From Tetracentron sinense (lineage: Eukaryota > Streptophyta > Magnoliopsida > Trochodendrales > Trochodendraceae), in assembly GCA_015143295.1 (NCBI GenBank), contig CM026560.1:4156501-4220500 (forward strand): a DNA stretch of 64,000 bases. Direction: 5' to 3'. The translations under genes and the position numbers were made by a program. The number at the start of each line of letters is the position of its first letter. The first letter of the stretch is position 1. Under the pieces are notes generated by a model. That model ran no database searches, had not been told where the DNA came from, and saw nothing but the letters and a program-made list of their open reading frames with translations. Below are positions 58,027-64,000 of this stretch, one piece after another.

Positions 58027-61000
58027 TGTGGAAATCCACTCACTCGTTTGTCACACCGGGGTTTGCCCAAGACTTTTCTATGGAATCAAGTCCACTAGAG
58101 CGTGCACTATCCATTGCCACACCTATAGGCAGTTCAGTTATCACTGATAGGGTGTTCGGTCTTGTATCATTCGAATTGGACAACAAGAGATGCCAGCCGA
58201 ATTGATTGTTCTCGAGTTCCAAGACTTCGATGTTATTCTTGGCATGGATTGGCTTTCAGATTATCATAGCCACATCGATTGTTTCGAGAAAGTTGTTAAC
58301 TTCAAGCCAGTTGATTGACCACCTTTCCATTTTCAGGGATTGAACAAAAAGGATATTGCTAGATTCTCAGCTTTGAGCATTTTTAATCTAGAAGATCAGG
58401 ATTCCCCTAGCATTCCAGTGGTAAACGAATTCATGAATGTATTTCTCGATGACTTACCTGGTTTACCACCAGATAGAGATTAGGGAGATAGAGTTCATTA
58501 TCGATCTAGCTCCGGGTACTGCACCGATTTCAAGACCACCTTATAGGATGGCTCCAGCAGAATTGAAGGAGTTGAAAGATCAAAGTCAGGAGTTGTCAGA
58601 AAAGGGTTTTATCCGGACCCAGCATGTCACCATGGAGAGCCCCAATGCTCTTTGTGAAAAAGAAAGATGGTTCGAGAAGGATGTGCATCAACTATAGACA
58701 ACTAAATAAGGTCATCATCAAGAATAAGTATCCATTACCACTAATAGATGACATATTAGATCAATTGCAAGGAGTCAAGTACTTCTCGAAGATCGATCTT
58801 CGATCAGGCTACCATCAATTGAAGAGCAAGGCAAAAGATGTTCCAAAGACTGCTTTCAGAACTAAATATGGGCATTTCGAATTTATGGTCATGCAATTTG
58901 GTTTGACTAATGCACCAGTAGCCTTCATTGATAAGATGAACAGAATATTCAAGCCAACCTTAGATATGTATGTAGTAGTGTTTGTCGATGATATTCTGAT
59001 ATACTCTCAGACACAAAAGGATCATGAGAGACATCTCCAGCACACTTTAAAGGCACTAAGGGAAAATCAATTATATGCTAAGCTGAGCAAGTATGAATTT
59101 TGGCTAGAGAAAGTGTCTTTTCTAGGCCATGTGGTTTCAGCAAAAGGGATTTCAGTTGACTCCACAAAGATAGAGACAGTAGCAGATTGGGGTAGACTCA
59201 AGAGTGATACCGAGATCAAGAGCTTTTTGGGCCTTGCTGGCTATTATAGAAGATTCATGGAAGGATTTTTCATCTTGACAGCACCACTCACCCACCTTAC
59301 TAGGAAGAATGCCAAGTTCACATGGGATGACAAATGTGAGCAAAGTTTCCTAGAGTTGAAGAAGCGCCTCACTACGACACCGATCTTGGCAAGTATCATC
59401 CAGTAGTGGAGGTTATGTTGTGTACAGTGATGCTTCGTACATTGGACTACGATGTGTTCTTATGTAACACGGGAAAGTCATCGCCAATGTTTCCCAGCAA
59501 TTGAAAAACCATGAGAAAAACTATCTTACCCATGATTTAGAGCTTGCAACAGTTGTATTCGCTCTTAAGATATAGAGGCATTACCTATGGAGAACAATTC
59601 GATATATTCACGGATCACAAAAGCTTGAAGTATCTCTTCTCGTAGAAGAAGTTGAATCTGAGGCAACACCGTTGGATAGAATTCCTCAAATATTATGATT
59701 TTTCTATCTTGTACCATCCAAGGAAGGTCAATGTAGTGGCTGATGCAATCAGCAGGAAACCTTCCGGACTATTAGCTCACATGATGGTCCAAGAATGGAA
59801 ATTGTTTGAAGATGTGTCTAGTAGTGCGGCCAACCTCAGTGTCGGTTCATCTGGAGCCTTATTGGCAAACATTGTAGTTAGGCCAATTATCTTGGACAAG
59901 ATTTGAGAACTGCAAAAGACAGATGAAGAACTACTAGCATATAGAGACAGATCACACAAGAGTGAAAATCGAGACTTCCCTATACTGGATGAAGATGGTG
60001 CTATTACCTTCAATGGTAGACTATGTGTTCTAGGCTTCCAGCCAATGAAGATTTAAGGCGAGAAATTCTGGATGAAGCACATAAGTCCAAATACATTATC
60101 CATCCAGGTAGTACCAAGATATATCAGAATCTCAAGAAGCACTACTAGTGGATAAACATGAAGAGAGATGTGGCAACTTAAGTGTCCAAGTGTTTGATTT
60201 GCCAACAAGTTAAGGCCGAACACCAAAGACCTGCAAGACTCCTTCAGCCACTCCCTATTTCGGAATGGAAGTGGGAAAACATCTTGATGAACTTTATAGT
60301 AAGCCTGCCAAGGACACCAAAGAATTCCGATGCTATATGGGTTGTAGTTGATCGATTGACCAAGTCAGCTCACTTTCTTTCACATCTCACCACCTTTAAT
60401 TCGAACTAGTTGACAAGCTTGTACATCAAGGAAGTTGTTCGTTTTCACGGAGTGCCGGTTAGGATTGTTTCGGATAGAAATACGAGATTCTGGAAAAGCT
60501 TTCAACAAGCTATAGGTTCTCGATTGGATTTCAGTAGAGACTTTTATCCTCAGAACGATGGACAAACTGAGAGGGTGAATCATATTATTGAAGATATGCT
60601 ACGAGCAAGTATGTTAGATTTCCAAGGCAGTTGGGAAGATCACTTGTCATTAGTAGAGTTTGCCTACAACAATAGCTATTAGGAAAGCATCCAAATGGCA
60701 CCTTTTGAGGCACTCTATGGTAAAAGTTGTCATTCACCACTATGTTGGAATGAAGTAGATGAAAGAAAGATATTGGGTCCTAAACTTATTGAACAGATAT
60801 CAAATAGGATTCAGTTGATCAGGGATAGGTTGAAGAGCGCCCAAAGCAAGCAAAAGAGTTATGCCGACACTCGCCAAAGAGACTTGGAATTTCAGGTTGG
60901 GGCCCAAGTGTTTGTGAAAATCTCTCCAACAAAAGGAGTGATGAGATTTGGAAAAAGGGGAAAACTCAGTCCAACATATGTGGGCCCCTTTGAAATCATC

Positions 61001-63452
61001 ACAAAGGTGGGAGAAATTGCTTATAGGGTTTTTTTACCTCCTCACATGGCGACTATCCATAATGTATTTCATGTTTCCATATTAAGGAAATACATTCTAG
61101 ATCCGTCTCATGTGATTGATCTTGACCCATTAGAGATTCGAGAGGATTTGACCCTAGTTGAACAATCGGCTCAAATTTTGAATCGAAAGGAGCAAGTTCT
61201 TCGCACGAAGACAATTCCATTAGTTCTCCTTCGATGACAACATCATTCCATTGAGGAAGCCACTTGGGAAAGAGAAAATGAAGTCGGAGAAAAATATCCT
61301 CACCTTTTCATGTCATCTGGTTTATGTAAGTTCTTAATTTCGAGGACAAAATTATAATAAGGAGGGGAGGATGTAGAGACCCAAAACTTGATTGTCTTGA
61401 AACTTGTGCACATTAAATGATAATCTGGAATTTTTCTCAATTTATAATTAATGTCAATTTATGTCTAAATATGTTTATGTAATGTTAATTGATGTTTAAC
61501 CATGGTTATAGGTGTTGCATAATCAATGGTTAAGCTTAGGATTAAGAAAACTGAGCAAAATAGAGGAAAATAGACCCCACTGCCCTCTTCATACCGGTCG
61601 ACCGATGCAAGTGAAATAAATGTATGGGGGAAATGGACAGAGACAGGCCAAATCACCGGTTGACAGCCATCATTCCCGTCGACCGCTAGGCCACCGGTCG
61701 ACCGCCTGTGGCTAATTTTGCCCAGAAACTCCTAATTTGATTTAGTGTTCGTAATTTGAAGGTTTCTAAGGACTCCTTATCCTATTTAAAGACCTATAAC
61801 TCGTGAGGTTAGGGTTTTAACATTCTAAGAGTTTGAGAAATCACATAGAGAGTTCAACCTAGGTTTTTTACAAGGTTTTCATCTCAAGGAGAAGTAAAGC
61901 TTGGAGATCGTCTCCAAGGCCATTCCAAAGCGAAAGATCGTAGGGAAGCAATCAAGGAAGGTACCATGTACTACACTTTTAATGATATTACAATAAGATT
62001 TATTGATGAATAAGATCTAAATATGTTTGTATGTTTTTCTCACGATTTTAAAGGAATAGTAGGTTCTTGTATGATGTGAAAGGGTATGGCAATCGAATTA
62101 GGGATAATTTATGGAATGAAGAACATGATATATTACTGTTTTATGGATTTTGATTTGATATTAATGATGGAGATTGCTATATAATGATGGTAATGATAAT
62201 CTAGGGTTTTGGATGTAAAATTGACTTCAGCCATCGCCTTGTGGTGTAGTTGAGTTAACCAAAAAACAAAGATGTAAAATTGACAAGTAATGATAATGGA
62301 ATTATGGTTATGGAATTACGATCATGGAATTAGGGTTATGAATTATGATTATCGGAATTGTTACACCTTGATGTTAATAACCTTGTTTATGACTTGAATA
62401 TGATAACTTATATGATTGCTAAGTATTATGGTATGATGATCCATATGCTAAATTATGAGTAATTATGCATTATGATTGTTGAATTTCATAAGGGTAAATA
62501 CTTAGAAAAAGATATTAATAACCTAGAATTCTCTAACTATGGTTATATGAGTGGCTATAGTGGGGTTTCAAATGTAAAATATTGGAATCTAAGGGATAAC
62601 CTAGATGAAAGTTAATCATGACACTAAAGCAAATTGTTGTTCACGACATGGTAAGTTGTTAAAGACACAAGTCTCACATGATCATGCATGGATATGGAAA
62701 CTGACATAACTCTTGTATGGATCTTCAAATCTAGTATGGACTTTGTTGCCTGAAAAAGTAGCATGAACCTTGGTATGGAAATCTGGTATGAAACCTAGAC
62801 TGACATGGACCTTGATCCCTGGTATAGACATGGGAACTGACATATTACCGTAATGATTTTTCATGCATATGCACAGGTCTCACAAGTCTTGCATGAAATG
62901 ATGGTATGGATATTGCTCTTATGTTTTTTTCCGCACTCTAATTTTGTGAAGTATGGATATGTACGAACTATATGATATGATATGTTATATTGTTAATTGT
63001 ACTTTACATGCACCGAGCATTCATTGCTCAGCTGTACTTTTATGTCAGTAGTTTCAGGAGGGTTCGATATCTCTGCTCCCAACCCTTGGATTGAGGAAGA
63101 GAACTGGAAGGTGACTACTAGGAGGCAGAAGTAGACTTGGATCATTACCCTTACTGTTGATCCGTTAGTTAGTTTTGCTTTATTTCAGTTGAAAGGAATG
63201 TAATAAGATAATTAAGGATGTTGCTTAGGTTTTAAATTTTATACTTGAGATCACGATGGGTAATCGGATTATTTCTGTTTAGTTGATCATTATATCATCA
63301 AATTATTGATGTTATTCTTATTTCAAGGATTATATTATTGAAGAAAATTTCAGACTCATTAGTTTGCCTTGCATGTTGTTAAGATAAGATGGAATGCAAT
63401 GTCACAGATCCAAAGTCCTGCTTGACCAACAATGGGATTTTGGGGCGCGACA
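58027..63452 (+). mobile_element. 5'-truncated Ty3/gypsy (chromovirus-like) retrotransposon
   Basis: Starts inside the protease region (..THSFV.PGFA, SSPLERALSIATPIGSSV, FDVILGMDWL). Reverse transcriptase frame 58624-59406 has [20 protein letters not shown] and the catalytic FVDDILIY at 58981-59004. RNase H follows to about 59900, then integrase: [41 protein letters not shown] and APFEALYGKSC. A C-terminal GPFEI..HNVFHVSILRKYI segment follows (60695-61237). Several in-frame stops and shifts. A polypurine tract AGGAGGGGAGGA precedes the 3' LTR. gag and the 5' LTR are missing. It lies in the long MAP3K-epsilon intron, antisense to that gene. Confidence 0.9.
61372..63452 (+). repeat. 3' LTR of the gypsy element
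   Basis: Begins TGTAGAGACC directly after the polypurine tract and ends GGGGCGCGACA, giving TG..CA ends and a length of 2,081 bp. Contains GC-rich ACCGGTCGACCG words at 61593, 61655 (variant), 61675 (partial) and 61693. Confidence 0.85.
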
Positions 63453-64000
63453 GTATCGGTTTCAGTAGAACCCAATCCGCTTTTCCTGACCTATACAGGA
63501 AAACCAATACTTATTAGTAACAAGACAGCCTATTTTTTTTAACAGTAATGACAGGGTAACCTTCATAATTTAGTTAAACTTTAACCCCACCCACCCCCCC
63601 TAAAAAACACTTCAAGTTTTCCCAACATCCACTCGAAAAAAAAAAAACTAATCAAAATTCAAAAGAACATTAAAATATCTTTTTTTTTTAAAAAAAAAAA
63701 AACCTACGGACATGATTTCACTTATGCCAATATTTTCTCCACAAACAGTATGAAAGTGTGATCCATTATTTAATTGTTCAAATTGGGAATTGAAAAAAAA
63801 TTTACCATTTCCTAAGTAAATTTATATATGTACTTGCATTTTGGCTTCATGAATGTTTGTTAACCTTATTATGAATCTGTGAATTAAAAAAGAGTTTCTG
63901 TCCATGGAATGGGTGCAAACCTGCATATGGTATACAGTCGACATCATACATACTACCTTAGCATGTCATATGTTGGTTATATGATATTAAATATTTCTAG
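63453..64000. other. Intron sequence right of the gypsy LTR
   Basis: AT-rich with A and T homopolymers (63640-63705). No gene or MAP3K-epsilon exon seen to the window end. Confidence 0.5.

Noticed and set aside
61590-61706. CRISPR-like or tandem repeat array
   Set aside because: Spacing is irregular and the words lie in a retrotransposon LTR of a plant nuclear genome.

Overview
This window looks like nuclear DNA of a flowering plant. Evidence: spliced genes with GT/AG introns, a yellow-stripe-like (YSL) metal transporter, PLS-class pentatricopeptide repeat (PPR) proteins, a MAP3K-epsilon-type kinase, plant LINE, Ty1/copia and Ty3/gypsy elements, MITEs and fragments of plastid DNA (rbcL tail, trnH-like). 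I cannot name the species.

Positions 1 to about 45,957 form a head-to-tail array of three copies of one composite unit (YSL exons begin at 65, 14,845 and 36,189). In order, each unit holds: (a) a + strand YSL 3' half; (b) a decayed - strand PPR remnant; (c) an inverted second copy of the YSL 3' half; (d) a - strand LTR-retrotransposon remnant with a visible primer-binding site; (e) a pseudo-exon plus intron flanks matching the MAP3K-epsilon gene at the right of the window; (f) another + strand YSL 3' fragment; (g) a PPR gene on the - strand; (h) a long spacer containing an rbcL fragment. Copy 1 keeps an open YSL 3' half and an intact 623-aa PPR. Copy 2 has a dead YSL and a PPR broken by a frameshifting deletion and a 5-kb LINE. 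Copy 3 has a dead YSL, an intact 623-aa PPR and a spacer shortened by about 5.7 kb. Copies 2 and 3 share two YSL nonsense codons and a Mutator-like MITE that copy 1 lacks, so they are sisters.

Positions 46,217-55,809 carry ten consecutive in-phase 3' exons (853 codons) of a MAP3K-epsilon-type gene on the - strand. Its introns hold an organelle-derived trnH(GUG) relic, a LINE remnant, and copia and MITE debris. Its kinase-encoding 5' exons lie beyond the window. The intron running to the right edge contains a MITE and a 5'-truncated Ty3/gypsy element with a complete 2.08-kb 3' LTR (58,027-63,452).

The most interesting structure is the unit itself: a chimeric, inverted-repeat-bearing duplication. 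A read-through YSL transcript could fold into a hairpin of about 1.6-kb arms and would also carry PPR antisense sequence. It is a good candidate for a hairpin small-RNA locus acting on YSL and PPR genes. That function is inference; the structure is visible in the sequence.
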